64,000 nt of DNA from Nitrososphaerota archaeon (GTDB lineage: Archaea; Thermoproteota; Nitrososphaeria; Nitrososphaerales; JACPRH01), in assembly GCA_016190055.1 (NCBI GenBank), contig JACPRH010000034.1:35652-99651 (forward strand). The letters run 5' to 3'. Within the stretch, counting starts at the first letter, position 1. The number at the start of each line of letters is the position of its first letter. The translations under genes and the position numbers were made by a program. Below are positions 51,788 through 60,815 of this stretch, piece by piece. Below the pieces are notes generated by a model. That model ran no database searches. It saw only the letters and a program-made list of their open reading frames with translations, and was not told the DNA's origin.

Positions 51788-52984
51788 ATGAGTGTTAAGA
51801 GTTTGCTGACTCACAGCTTCATGGTCGCTTGGAAGGATCTGATGGAGCTATTCAGGAACAAGATGGGGTTAGCTATGCTTGTGGTGATGCCGATCTTCAT
51901 GATGGGTATGGTCGGCTTCATATTTCCTTCCAGCAGCTCCATGGGTCATGTGACTATAGGTTTAGCGAACGAGGATCAAGGATACGGCAGCTATCTGAAC
52001 GCCGGCTCAGCGCTCGCCGCCGGTTTGGAGGAGATAAACAACAGCACAGGCCAGATAACCATCACCCATGCTTCAAGTCTCAGCGAGGTGCAGGACATGA
52101 TTCAGCGAGGCGCGATTGACGGAGGCATAGTGATCTCGCGCAACTTTAGCTCAAGCATTGCAAGCGGTAAACAGGGAACAATCATAGTTGTAACCGACGA
52201 AACTAATCCGCAGATGTCATCTGTTATGCGAACCTCTATGACGAACCTGTTCCAGCAGATAGGCACGCAGGTGGCGCGGCAGAACGTTGAGTGGCTAAGC
52301 CCAGATGTTAACGCCAGCAACTCTCTTGCAGTGGTGGCACCATACAATGTTCAGACCGAAGGGGCTGTTGCAGGGAATTTCAACTACTTCGACTTCATGG
52401 CTCCGGGGTTAATGGCTATGACTGTGATGATGAGCGTTATGACCGGGCTGCCCGCCGCTATCTCGCATGAACGGGAGGTCGGGACACTGGACGGGATGAT
52501 GGTGGCCCCGATCAACAGGCTTGCAGTAGTGCTTGGAAAAACACTTGCTCAAACAGCTAGAGGACTGCTTCAAGGAACCCTGATACTTGTATTGTCAATG
52601 GCTCTTTTCGGCGTAACAATACACGGGAGCATACTGCTAATATTCGCGTTGCTGCTGCTCGGCGTATTCAGCTTCGTGGGCGTAGGTATCGTGCTAACCT
52701 CCTTCACAAAGGATCAGGAAACAGCTACAATGGTGATGACGAGTATTATGTTCCCAATGATGTTCCTAAGCGGTGTATTCTTCCCAATACAGCAAATGCC
52801 CTGGTTCATGCAGAACATCTCACAGATGCTTCCATTAACCTATGCGGCCACAGCCCTAAGAAAAGTCATGGTGTTCGGAGCCGGAGTTCCAGCGATAACC
52901 ACTGAGCTAACCATACTAATCGCGTTAGGCATAATCATGACACTAATCGCAGTACCGGTCTTCAAGAGAGCTATGACACGTTAA
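51788..52984 (+). CDS. ABC-2 family transporter permease
   Basis: A 398-residue membrane protein. One helix near residues 25-45 is followed by a large external loop (to about 215) and five helices. The C-terminal half has GLPAAISHEREVGTLDGMMVAPINRLAVVLGK and SIMFPMMFLSGVFFPIQQMPWFMQNISQMLPLTYAATALR, both hallmarks of ABC-2 exporters. It starts 7 nt after the ATPase gene. ATG 51788 is preferred over the TTG three bases upstream. Confidence 0.93.
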   Translation: MSVKSLLTHSFMVAWKDLMELFRNKMGLAMLVVMPIFMMGMVGFIFPSSSSMGHVTIGLANEDQGYGSYLNAGSALAAGLEEINNSTGQITITHASSLSEVQDMIQRGAIDGGIVISRNFSSSIASGKQGTIIVVTDETNPQMSSVMRTSMTNLFQQIGTQVARQNVEWLSPDVNASNSLAVVAPYNVQTEGAVAGNFNYFDFMAPGLMAMTVMMSVMTGLPAAISHEREVGTLDGMMVAPINRLAVVLGKTLAQTARGLLQGTLILVLSMALFGVTIHGSILLIFALLLLGVFSFVGVGIVLTSFTKDQETATMVMTSIMFPMMFLSGVFFPIQQMPWFMQNISQMLPLTYAATALRKVMVFGAGVPAITTELTILIALGIIMTLIAVPVFKRAMTR

Positions 52985-53100
52985 GAAACGATTTGAAGCA
53001 TGTGCTTCACCAAAAGCCATTACCTTCAAGCGAGTAGATGAAGAACAAGATTAACCGATGGCTGAGAATATCTATATTGTCGAATGCTACTACATGGCTT

Positions 53101-53274
53101 ATGAGTACCAAATCTAAGAGACGAGAAGAAACAAAAGGAAAAGCAGAGCAAGTTGAAGGTAAAGTCCAAGAAGAAGTAGGCAAAATAACAGGCAGCGAGA
53201 AAGAAAAACTCAAAGGTAAAGCCAAGCAGCTAAAGGGAAAAGCTAGAGAAGAATTAGCTGAACACACAGATTAA
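53101..53274 (+). CDS. CsbD-like stress-associated protein
   Basis: A 57-residue, highly charged protein: EETKGKAEQVEGKVQEEVGKITGSEKEKLKGKAKQLKGKAREEL. This is the CsbD (UPF0337) pattern of KGK.Eq..GK repeats, associated with stress in bacteria; the mechanism is unknown. The frame is open to 53038, but ATG 53101 gives the family start. Confidence 0.85.
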   Translation: MSTKSKRREETKGKAEQVEGKVQEEVGKITGSEKEKLKGKAKQLKGKAREELAEHTD

Positions 53275-53318
53275 AACAAGCACCTCAGAGGAACTGCAGA
53301 GTCGCTTCAAGGTAGCAA

Positions 53319-53392
53319 AGGCACTACCTGCTTAAAGTAGTGCTCTACTAATTACTGGAAGTGTTGGGTGCAGGCATGTGGCTCCTGCACCC
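53319..53392. other. Two adjacent strong hairpins in a gene-free stretch
   Basis: GCACTAC/GTAGTGC (53321-53327 and 53337-53343) and GGGTGCAGG/CCTGCACCC (53366-53374 and 53384-53392) are perfect inverted repeats 22 nt apart. No T-run follows. They may end the csbD transcript or form a small RNA. The rest of 53275-53507 shows nothing. Confidence 0.45.
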
Positions 53393-53507
53393 GTGGGGAA
53401 AATATGACCAGCCTGTCACCTGAGCCGCCACAACCCCACCACTAGGTATTGCTGCGTTTGAGGAGCTAAGCGTAATCGATCAATTTTCTAGAACAAAAAA
53501 TGGGAGA

Positions 53508-53528
53508 GACGATCCTTCAAGGATCGTC
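53508..53528 (-). terminator. Hairpin and T-run after PQQ dehydrogenase 2
   Basis: The stem GACGATCCT/AGGATCGTC with a 3-nt loop is followed on the minus strand by TCTCCCATTTTTTG. It is the same 9-bp stem as after PQQ dehydrogenase 1, evidence that the genes were duplicated with their 3' ends. Confidence 0.65.
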
Positions 53529-53542
53529 TATTGCTATTACTT

Positions 53543-55711
53543 TTACTTCTTTCTCATTACTAGTACTGCTGCTGCTATGATTGCGATTACTGCTACTCCG
53601 ATCGCGGCGTATGTGATTGGGCCTATGGTTTCTGCACCTGATGTGGTTATGGTCTGAGCTGGTGCGGTAGTAGTTACGGTTGTGGCTGAGGTGCTGGTGA
53701 GTGTGGTTGCTGAAGTGGTGGTGACTGTAGTGGTTTTGACCTGAGCTGTTGTTTCAGACAGACCAAGGGCGACGAGAGTTCCGGGAACCTCGTTAGCAGG
53801 GGCTAGTCCATAGTAAGGCTGCATGACACGCTGTGTGCCCATTATGACGAAGATTTTTGAGTTACCGTCCGAGCCCTGGCCGATGGTCGTTTGGACGACG
53901 ATGGGGGCGCCGAGTATCATCTCGCGTAGCATCTTGCCGCTATCCTTGTCGAAGAAGCGCATCGTAGCGTCTGTGAAGCCTGCGAAGACCATTCCACCCG
54001 TTACAACTGGGGCTGAACGTTGTGAGCTGTAGTCGTAGTACCATGTCCACTTCACTTTACCGGTGGCCACGTCTCTGGCGACGAGCGTAGCGTTCGCGAT
54101 TGGCGAAGGTTTAGTTGTGAACAGGCTCCCAGCTTTGTAGTTGCTCTCGCCTGGGTTGTATGAGTGCTCTTGCTGTATAGTTACCTGCATGGCGACTTCA
54201 TACTGGATGTATGTCTGTGTCACTGGATCTAGGGCTCTGTCTGTACCAAAGACTCCGTTATGCCAAAACGGGTAGACTTCGCATGGTAGAGTGCAGAACT
54301 TGCCGGGCTCACCCACCTTCTTGGCTGGGTAGCTTATCCAGTTCCACTCCCTCATATCGTAGTAGCTTCGTGGGTCAGGCTCGTAGACAAGTTTGCTAGG
54401 ATCTGTGGATATCTGTCCTCTTGCTAACTGGTCTTTACGGACGTCAACCGTTAGCTTCGGCTTGCCTGTAGCTGCGTCTATCGCGAAGTATCTCCCCTCC
54501 TTGCAGCCGTACATGTAGACCTTGCCTAGCGTTGGGTTTTCTGTGAGGAGACCGCTCCAGTTGCAGTCATAGTCGTAAGGATCATGTGGGAATGGTTGCA
54601 GCCACCAGACTCTTTTGCCGGCAATAAGGTCAATTGCCATAATTGTGCTGCCAAAGAGTCTTGGTCCTGGTGCCAATGTCATGTTGGAGTATGGTCCTTG
54701 GTTGCCTGTTTGCGTGTACATTAGTCCTGTGTCTTCGTCTACTACTGGTTGTCCCCAGTTAGCTGTGACTCCGCCGTACCAGCCTATTGCTTGGTTGGGG
54801 AACGCAAAGTCCCATTCAAGTCCTGCGCGGTTGGCCGCCAATGCTTCTGTGCAGGGTATGTCTCTGAAGTAGCCGCTGCTGCATTCGGTGATCGCCCAGT
54901 CTTTGACAGGTTGATCCTGCGGTGGAGAGCTGTATACTCGCCACAATACTTGGTTGGGCGCATCCATGCTTATGCCCATTGTAACGTGTCTTGAGTCGCG
55001 AGGTGCAACCTGAGCCACATTGTCGTGGATTCTGCTTGGGAAGACAACTATGAATTGTCGACCTTTCTCATAGGTTCCGATGACTGCGCTGTTGGCTAGA
55101 CTTGGACGGTATAAACCGATGTTTCCAGGTACATCTAAGCATAGGTCTTTGACCCAGAACTTTTTCTCGCCAGTTTTTGCGTTGACACCGTAGAAGTCGC
55201 AGGCCAGACCGTATGCCATAAGCGCGTCTCCGCCTTCCCAGTATCTGAAGCCGTGGTCATGTATGATGCCGCCCATCGCTAATGGTAGTTTCTTGCGTAG
55301 ATCCTCCATGTCGATGACGTAGTCATGTGTCCATTTCTGTTTACCCGTGTTGGCGTCTACAGCATACATTCTTCCCCAGTTACTTAGTACGTAAACCGTA
55401 CCGTCTCGGACGACGGGTGGGGTGGTTGTACCTTCACTGAACCCTTGTATAGCCTGCATGCCTGCGGGTGCAAGTGATTTGCTTCCCAGTGGGAAGAGCC
55501 ATTTGACCTCAAGGTTGTTGACGTTGTCCTTGTTGATCTGTGTCTGAGGGCTGTAGTTCCAACCCCAACTGTTGCCGTTCACGTACTGCCAGTCCTTGCC
55601 GTTGTTCGCTAGGGGTGCTGCGAATGCTAGAACTGGTACGAATGTGCCTAATCCGAGGATTGTTAACAGAGAGAAGATAGTTATCCTATATTTTATAGAT
55701 AACATTTTCAT
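53543..55711 (-). CDS. PQQ-dependent dehydrogenase 2, secreted and membrane-anchored
   Basis: A 722-residue paralogue of the enzyme at 44114, with the same layout: signal peptide (residues 8-31), propeller beginning APLANNGKDWQYVNGNSWG, catalytic region PHDPYDYDCNWSGLL with Asp380-Tyr-Asp382 (codons 54574-54566), GDALMAYGLACDFYGV, a shorter Thr-rich stalk and C-terminal helix ending VLVMRKK. The Asp at +2 indicates lanthanide rather than calcium beside PQQ by analogy with XoxF/PedH. TATA box CTTTATATCGAG about 30 nt upstream supports ATG 55711. No cytochrome or PQQ synthesis genes are adjacent. Substrate unknown. Confidence 0.88.
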   Translation of the reverse strand: MKMLSIKYRITIFSLLTILGLGTFVPVLAFAAPLANNGKDWQYVNGNSWGWNYSPQTQINKDNVNNLEVKWLFPLGSKSLAPAGMQAIQGFSEGTTTPPVVRDGTVYVLSNWGRMYAVDANTGKQKWTHDYVIDMEDLRKKLPLAMGGIIHDHGFRYWEGGDALMAYGLACDFYGVNAKTGEKKFWVKDLCLDVPGNIGLYRPSLANSAVIGTYEKGRQFIVVFPSRIHDNVAQVAPRDSRHVTMGISMDAPNQVLWRVYSSPPQDQPVKDWAITECSSGYFRDIPCTEALAANRAGLEWDFAFPNQAIGWYGGVTANWGQPVVDEDTGLMYTQTGNQGPYSNMTLAPGPRLFGSTIMAIDLIAGKRVWWLQPFPHDPYDYDCNWSGLLTENPTLGKVYMYGCKEGRYFAIDAATGKPKLTVDVRKDQLARGQISTDPSKLVYEPDPRSYYDMREWNWISYPAKKVGEPGKFCTLPCEVYPFWHNGVFGTDRALDPVTQTYIQYEVAMQVTIQQEHSYNPGESNYKAGSLFTTKPSPIANATLVARDVATGKVKWTWYYDYSSQRSAPVVTGGMVFAGFTDATMRFFDKDSGKMLREMILGAPIVVQTTIGQGSDGNSKIFVIMGTQRVMQPYYGLAPANEVPGTLVALGLSETTAQVKTTTVTTTSATTLTSTSATTVTTTAPAQTITTSGAETIGPITYAAIGVAVIAIIAAAVLVMRKK

Positions 55712-55868
55712 ATTATACGCGAGTTAGCTCGATATAAAGTGGGGTAAGACGGTCACTATACGACCAAAACTCTGTTGCAGAGACTGCGCTCGCAAAAGAT
55801 TTGGTAAAGCCTAGTCAGATTCGAAGCCGAACTCTTCGGTCCTGGTCAGGCCTTCAGATCCTTTGGGG

Positions 55869-57224
55869 CTAGTTTGGTTGGTTTGATGGTTGTGTAGCGG
55901 CTGGTTTTTCTCGGCTATTGTTTGTGAATGTGTACGAGTAGACTCCTGGTGTGGTTTCTTTGAGGAGTACTGCGAGTATTACTGCAGGTATCGGTATGAG
56001 GAGTCCTAGTAGACCTAGGCCTCCGAAGCCTTGTGCGCCGGCTACTATGCCTCCTATTACTGGGAAGGTTATTGATGCAAGGCTGAGGAAGAAGTCGTTA
56101 GCGCCTATGATTCTTCCACGTTCGGAGTACTTCGTCAAGTCTGATACTAGGGCGGTTGTGGCTACTGTTCCTGCACTCCACCCTACGCCTACTAGGAAGA
56201 TACCTAAAGTAATGATTGTGTAGTCTGCTGTTGCAGGGGTTAGGAATGCTCCTATCGCAGAGGTCACTGCACCTATTAGAAGCAGCTTTCTTCTGCCGAT
56301 ACGATCCGATATTTTGCCCAGCGGCACTGATAGACCATACATCCCGATGATGTGGATGCTGATCGCTAATGAAATCAAGGTTAGCTGCACGCTGTGCTCG
56401 TTCATAACAAGGGATGTGAGCGCCATCATCATCGTCATATTTCCCTGAACTAGCGCTGAGACTGCGAACGCAGCTAAAACTGGGTAGAACAGGAGATATT
56501 CTCTGGTGCTCCTGACAGAAGCGTTTGAGCCGTTACCTTGAATGTCTGCTGGTTGGTCCTGCTTCTCATTTGGGTAGTATTCGGTGATGTTTCGGGAGAT
56601 TTCCTGAGGATCTGGCTTGACGAGTTTCAAAGCGAGAGAAGCCATGGGGAGGAATACGAGGGAAAGAAGCCAAGCTGTCGCGTAATGATCTATGGCTAAC
56701 AAGTCTCCCGTCAATGTTGCGAGGGCTACGAACGGCGTCGCCGCGATCGCGCCTATGATGCTGGCCGTTAAAAGATAACCTATCCCCTCTCCACGCCTCT
56801 TACTCGGATACATATCCGCAACAGCCACCCTGTTCTGCTGAGTAGCCCCCCAACCTAAGCCTGAGATCACAAGCCCAATTATGAAACCCGGCAGAGAACT
56901 CACGGCCATCGACACAGCTAAAAGAACTATCCCAATCGACGCCAAGATCAAACCAGTTTGAAGCACCTTCAGCCTGCCGACTTTATCCATCCACTTCCCA
57001 GACTGGTAAACTATCACCACCCGCCCGCCCCAAACAATCGCTGTGGCAAGACCGGCTAAAGCAACCTGACCTGTCAGCTTCAGCATCGCTAACGCTCCGA
57101 AGGTCACAACCATCTGCTGAACAAGAGTTAGAAAAGCTTGGTTGGACGATAGAAGCATCGTATTCCTCTTAATCAAAGAAGGGATAGTAGTAGACTGGTT
57201 GCCGGTTATCTGCGCATCATCCAC
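55869..57224 (-). CDS. MFS family transporter
   Basis: A 451-residue protein with 12 predicted membrane helices and a polar central loop (about 220-245). MFS features include YQSGKWMDKVGRLKVLQTG after helix 2, GLGWGATQQNRVAVADMYPSKRRGEGIG, and SVPLGKISDRIGRRKLLLIG in the second half. It is probably a drug or metabolite exporter; specificity is unreadable. The start ATG 57224 is at the left of a 180-nt intergenic region. Confidence 0.92.
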   Translation of the reverse strand: MDDAQITGNQSTTIPSLIKRNTMLLSSNQAFLTLVQQMVVTFGALAMLKLTGQVALAGLATAIVWGGRVVIVYQSGKWMDKVGRLKVLQTGLILASIGIVLLAVSMAVSSLPGFIIGLVISGLGWGATQQNRVAVADMYPSKRRGEGIGYLLTASIIGAIAATPFVALATLTGDLLAIDHYATAWLLSLVFLPMASLALKLVKPDPQEISRNITEYYPNEKQDQPADIQGNGSNASVRSTREYLLFYPVLAAFAVSALVQGNMTMMMALTSLVMNEHSVQLTLISLAISIHIIGMYGLSVPLGKISDRIGRRKLLLIGAVTSAIGAFLTPATADYTIITLGIFLVGVGWSAGTVATTALVSDLTKYSERGRIIGANDFFLSLASITFPVIGGIVAGAQGFGGLGLLGLLIPIPAVILAVLLKETTPGVYSYTFTNNSREKPAATQPSNQPN

Positions 57225-57404
57225 GACAATTTTACATCAAAACATTACTTATACTTTCAGCAACAGACACAGATGCAAGCCGACTGAGCCAAATGAAATA
57301 TTGGGTCACCTAACTCAATCAAACATTTGTTGCAGGAGCTAGTCTTTACATTAACAGGGCTCTGCACAGCTGCCTCATAAGAAATAATTAATCTTGGCAA
57401 GTGC

Positions 57405-57575
57405 ATGCTTGGGAAAAAGCATGTTAAAGGTGTTGGAGAGAAAGAGGAACGAATGTACGAGCATATCAGGGAGAAGGCTGAAGAGGAGGGCCGCTACGGG
57501 GGCCGCGCTAAAGAAGTGGCTGCCCGAACGGTTCTGAAGCAGCACAAAGAGAAAGGTCACGAGAAGAACGAGTAA
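57405..57575 (+). CDS. Small basic/acidic conserved protein (56 residues)
   Basis: ATG 57405 to TAA 57575 encodes a charged peptide with KHVKGVGEKEERMYEHIREKAEEEGRYG, followed by GRAKEVAARTVLKQHKEKGHEKNE. The pattern 'ERMYEHI.e.A...GRYG.RAkEVAARTV.KqH.EKG' is that of a widespread small protein often annotated as a plasmid-stabilisation-like or hypothetical protein. It is likely an intrinsically charged helical hairpin. Role unknown; it stands alone in the 430-nt gap between two genes. Confidence 0.75.
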   Translation: MLGKKHVKGVGEKEERMYEHIREKAEEEGRYGGRAKEVAARTVLKQHKEKGHEKNE

Positions 57576-57654
57576 GCAAGTAGTTGCGTTAGGTTAGCGA
57601 GCAACTCGAGTAAAACCTTCCCGTCCAAGGTAAGAAGTAGAGATAATTCTAATG

Positions 57655-59682
57655 CTAGGAGGGAGCAGAATTGTTTGGGGCGTTGAATTTGTATGTGATT
57701 GACCCATTGACCTCGGTCTGTATGTAATAGTAGGTGCTGTTGCTGTAGATTGTTGCTCCATCGATGCTGGTGATATGGACGTTTTTGACTCCTGATGAGT
57801 AGATGTTTTGTTTGAAGGTGATGGTGTTAGCGCCGGGTAAAACGTACTTGGTGATGTTCAGCGAGTAGTCGGCGAACTTGTTATTGTTCTGCGGGGAGTA
57901 GCTTGTCGGTAACGTGGCTACGGCTTGGCTGTTAACTAGGATGGATGCCTCGGCTGGATTATCGTAATCGTAGCCTTGGAAGCTTAGTGTATAGGTTGGG
58001 CCGCTGGGCGGAGTGTTGGTGGTTCTAGTTGTGATGTTGCCTGCGGTAAGGAGGGTGAAGTTGTAGGTTACTGATTGCCGGTAGCAGATTAGGGTGCTGA
58101 CGTACGCACCGTCTCTGTAGACGATTCCCTGTTCACAGGGTCGAACGAGAAGCTGGTAGCTGTTGTTGTCGCTGAATATTTCGCCGTTCGGCCTGTTGAT
58201 TTTGAGGTTCCGTACCTCGGAGGAGCCGTTGTTCTGCTTGAAGGTGACTGTGTTAGCCCCAGTTACTACGTATTTTGATATGTCTAGTGTGTAGTATGCG
58301 TATTTGAACGACATAAACGGGGTGTTGAATTGAGGTAATGCAGTTACTATTTCGTTGTTGACGAGTATGTACGCCTCGTTCTTCTCATCGTAGTTGTAGC
58401 CTTCGAAAGTCAGGTTGTACGATGAGCTAATGGTAGTTTCAGGTTTACCCGCGGCGGTTTTGCTTAGGTATCTGAGGAATCCGCTGGTTGCGTCGATATA
58501 GGTTATGTGGGGGTTGCCGTCAGCATCGACTGTGAACGCGGGGCCCCATACTGCATCCAGATTTGTGTTGGCTGTTTCAAAGATCCACGCTTCGCCTGAC
58601 TTTGCTGCGATCTTCAGTTTGTTGCTCACAGGATCCTGATAGAGAATGTGAGGGTTGCCTGAGCTGTCAACAGACAGCAACCCGCCGGAGACCGCTTCTG
58701 AAGTTACGGTCTCTATTTTCCATAAGGCTCCTGACTTGACTGCGTACTTCCAGCTTCGGCTGTTTGCGTCGTAGTAGCTGATTTGAGGGTTGTCTGGGGC
58801 GTCTAAAGCGATGCTGCATGCCCCTACTTTCGCTGTGGGGTCTACGGCTTCAGCGTTCCATGAGTCTCCTGACTTGACCATGTATCCTAGGCCGGTAAGC
58901 GTCCACTCGTATCTTGATCCGTTGTACTTCTGGTAGCATAGATGCGGTGAGCCTGAAGCGTCAGCGACTAATGAACGAGCGGGATTGATCACTAGGTTTG
59001 ATATCTCTTCATTAGACAATACCCCGCCTGACATCGTGGCGTAGCTCATTCTGGAGTGGCTTTCTTCGCTCCAGTAATAGGTTGTGTGAGGATTGTTTAA
59101 CCCGTCCACAGCCAGATTAGGATCATGCACCTCTACTCCTCCTCCCCAGTTGCTGCCGGATGCGAGTATCGTGCGTGTCCAGTTATCCGCTGATTTGCTG
59201 GCATACATTACGCGTGTAGTTGATTCGCCTCTGCCGCTCCTCCACCTTATGTTTACATCATAGGTGATGTGAGGTGCACCGGTTGAATCCAACTTAACTG
59301 TTGGGTAATTGAAGCTGCGAATACTGGGTATCTCATCACTGTACCCTGGTCCATAGGTTTTAACGTGATTCGCCATCTCCTCCTCGTAGTTCTCAGGTGA
59401 ATCCGCGAACTCCTTAACCCAACCTCCCGCAGACCTGTATGCATGCACCAAGCCGTTGGCTGTGACATACAGCAGATGTGGATTGCCTGATGAGTCCGTC
59501 GTGATAGAGGGTGACGTGGTTAGGCTGTTATCCACCGTTTCTGTAGCCCAGTTCAAGACGCCGTTGGCCTGCTCCTGCGGAGCCGCTTCCGTAAAGCTGA
59601 ACGAGGAGAAGGGAATAGAAAATAGCAGCAGCAAAGATATAAAAATACTCTTTAACACATACGTAACGTGTTTATTATACAT
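57655..59682 (-). CDS. Large secreted protein: beta-propeller-like repeats plus two GYDYD modules
   Basis: A 675-residue protein with a signal peptide (residues 8-32). Residues 35-405 contain repeated blades ending like TTDSSGNPHLLYVTANG, LDSTGAPHITYDVN, VDGLNNPHTTYYWS, ADASGSPHLCYQK, LDAPDNPQISYYDA, VDSSGNPHILYQD and VDADGNPHITYID, a seven-or-more-fold propeller. Residues 420-530 and 570-675 are two beta modules with GYNYDEKNEAYILVNN and GYDYDNPAEASILVNS, each followed by TVTFKQN/TITFKQN and YNF/YKF ends. The same module occurs in the 41189 protein. No C-terminal anchor is seen; it may bind carbohydrate or the S-layer. Confidence 0.75.
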   Translation of the reverse strand: MYNKHVTYVLKSIFISLLLLFSIPFSSFSFTEAAPQEQANGVLNWATETVDNSLTTSPSITTDSSGNPHLLYVTANGLVHAYRSAGGWVKEFADSPENYEEEMANHVKTYGPGYSDEIPSIRSFNYPTVKLDSTGAPHITYDVNIRWRSGRGESTTRVMYASKSADNWTRTILASGSNWGGGVEVHDPNLAVDGLNNPHTTYYWSEESHSRMSYATMSGGVLSNEEISNLVINPARSLVADASGSPHLCYQKYNGSRYEWTLTGLGYMVKSGDSWNAEAVDPTAKVGACSIALDAPDNPQISYYDANSRSWKYAVKSGALWKIETVTSEAVSGGLLSVDSSGNPHILYQDPVSNKLKIAAKSGEAWIFETANTNLDAVWGPAFTVDADGNPHITYIDATSGFLRYLSKTAAGKPETTISSSYNLTFEGYNYDEKNEAYILVNNEIVTALPQFNTPFMSFKYAYYTLDISKYVVTGANTVTFKQNNGSSEVRNLKINRPNGEIFSDNNSYQLLVRPCEQGIVYRDGAYVSTLICYRQSVTYNFTLLTAGNITTRTTNTPPSGPTYTLSFQGYDYDNPAEASILVNSQAVATLPTSYSPQNNNKFADYSLNITKYVLPGANTITFKQNIYSSGVKNVHITSIDGATIYSNSTYYYIQTEVNGSITYKFNAPNNSAPS

Positions 59683-59883
59683 TATAACCTGACTACATTG
59701 ACCATATGTCTAATATTTATCTACGCCGAACATAAATTAATGAGTTGTATTCTCACCGTGTTCTCGCAAAACCGCTTCGTAACCGATACACCGGTCTATT
59801 GTTGTCATTTAATCATTTTCTCGATGCTCGGTATCTCATTAACAACTTCTCTGAACATCTCAACGGATTCTATCTCATTTCTA

Positions 59884-60276
59884 TTATTCTATATACAGTG
59901 TTTCTTCTAGGTTTAGGAAGCGCTGATCGCCGGTTAGCACCTTTGCTTTTTTCCTTTTAGCTGTGCTTAGAACTATCGAGTCGGCTAAACCCCATCCTGA
60001 AACCTTCTTCTTCATCTCTACGTTAATCTTGGCCGCTTCAATAGCAATGTCCTCAGTTAGAGCTACCATAGCACTTCGCGATTTGATAAACAGTCTTTGA
60101 AGTTCTGCTCTCTCCTGCCCTTCGGTTCTGAGACTCTTAGCGTATACCTCGGCTACGCAGATAGTCGGGGTCAGCTTCTCAAAAGAACCTGTGTCTATTA
60201 TCTCCTTAGCCTTACTGCCTGCGGAAGTACCCATAAAATACTCGAGCCACGCGTAAGAGTCGATTACACACCTCAT
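59884..60276 (-). CDS. vapC: PIN domain RNase (VapC-type toxin)
   Basis: A 130-residue PIN protein with acidic residues in place: Asp in VIDSYAWLEYF, Glu in VAEVYAKSLR, Asp in GLADSIVLSTA and Asp in LTGDQRF. It would be a metal-dependent ribonuclease that arrests translation when not bound by its antitoxin. Its start overlaps the stop of the 62-residue gene at 60273 by 4 nt, the usual antitoxin-toxin order. The 200 nt beyond it (59683-59883) show nothing. Confidence 0.9.
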   Translation of the reverse strand: MRCVIDSYAWLEYFMGTSAGSKAKEIIDTGSFEKLTPTICVAEVYAKSLRTEGQERAELQRLFIKSRSAMVALTEDIAIEAAKINVEMKKKVSGWGLADSIVLSTAKRKKAKVLTGDQRFLNLEETLYIE

Positions 60277-60461
60277 ACTCGATCCCTGTGATTCCTCAGA
60301 TCTTTGAGTGGCACCTTTTTCATCGTGCCGAACATACTCTCTCCACTCAGAAGAGCATCTGCAAGTATCTCATTAATGGCCTTGGACATACCTCTCGCCC
60401 CATACTTCTTCTTCAAAACTTCATACACATCTTCTCTAAGCGTAACGGTTGTCTTAAACAT
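60273..60461 (-). CDS. vapB: VapB-type antitoxin (ribbon-helix-helix-like)
   Basis: A 62-residue protein FKTTVTLREDVYEVLKKKYGARGMSKAINEILADALL, an N-terminal strand and two helices as in the ribbon-helix-helix DNA-binding fold, with a C-terminal tail that would block the PIN active site. It overlaps the PIN gene by 4 nt. It probably represses its own operon. Confidence 0.85.
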   Translation of the reverse strand: MFKTTVTLREDVYEVLKKKYGARGMSKAINEILADALLSGESMFGTMKKVPLKDLRNHRDRV

Positions 60462-60815
60462 CTACATCACCGTAAAAGTAAACATAAACATACACTTAAA
60501 CCTTGTCAAATCAACCGCAATTAAGGCTAGATAACAAAAGAGTGTATGTTAGCGCATATAGATTCTTCATCTGCTCACGCTCTATGAAGTACTCGTTTGT
60601 CACGGGTCTACTAACGAGAAAAGGCTGCGCAGCAGCTGTATCACTGCGTGTAGACAAAATTGTTTATGTAGACATTTTCGTCTATACCTTTGGCAATCCA
60701 CCTGACGACAATGGTCCATCATAATCCCACGAAAAGCGCGAATCGGCGACGCGGGAGTTAGCTCGAGTAAGTTTTATACAACATGGCATTTGTATCGCAT
60801 GTCTGCTTAGTGTAG

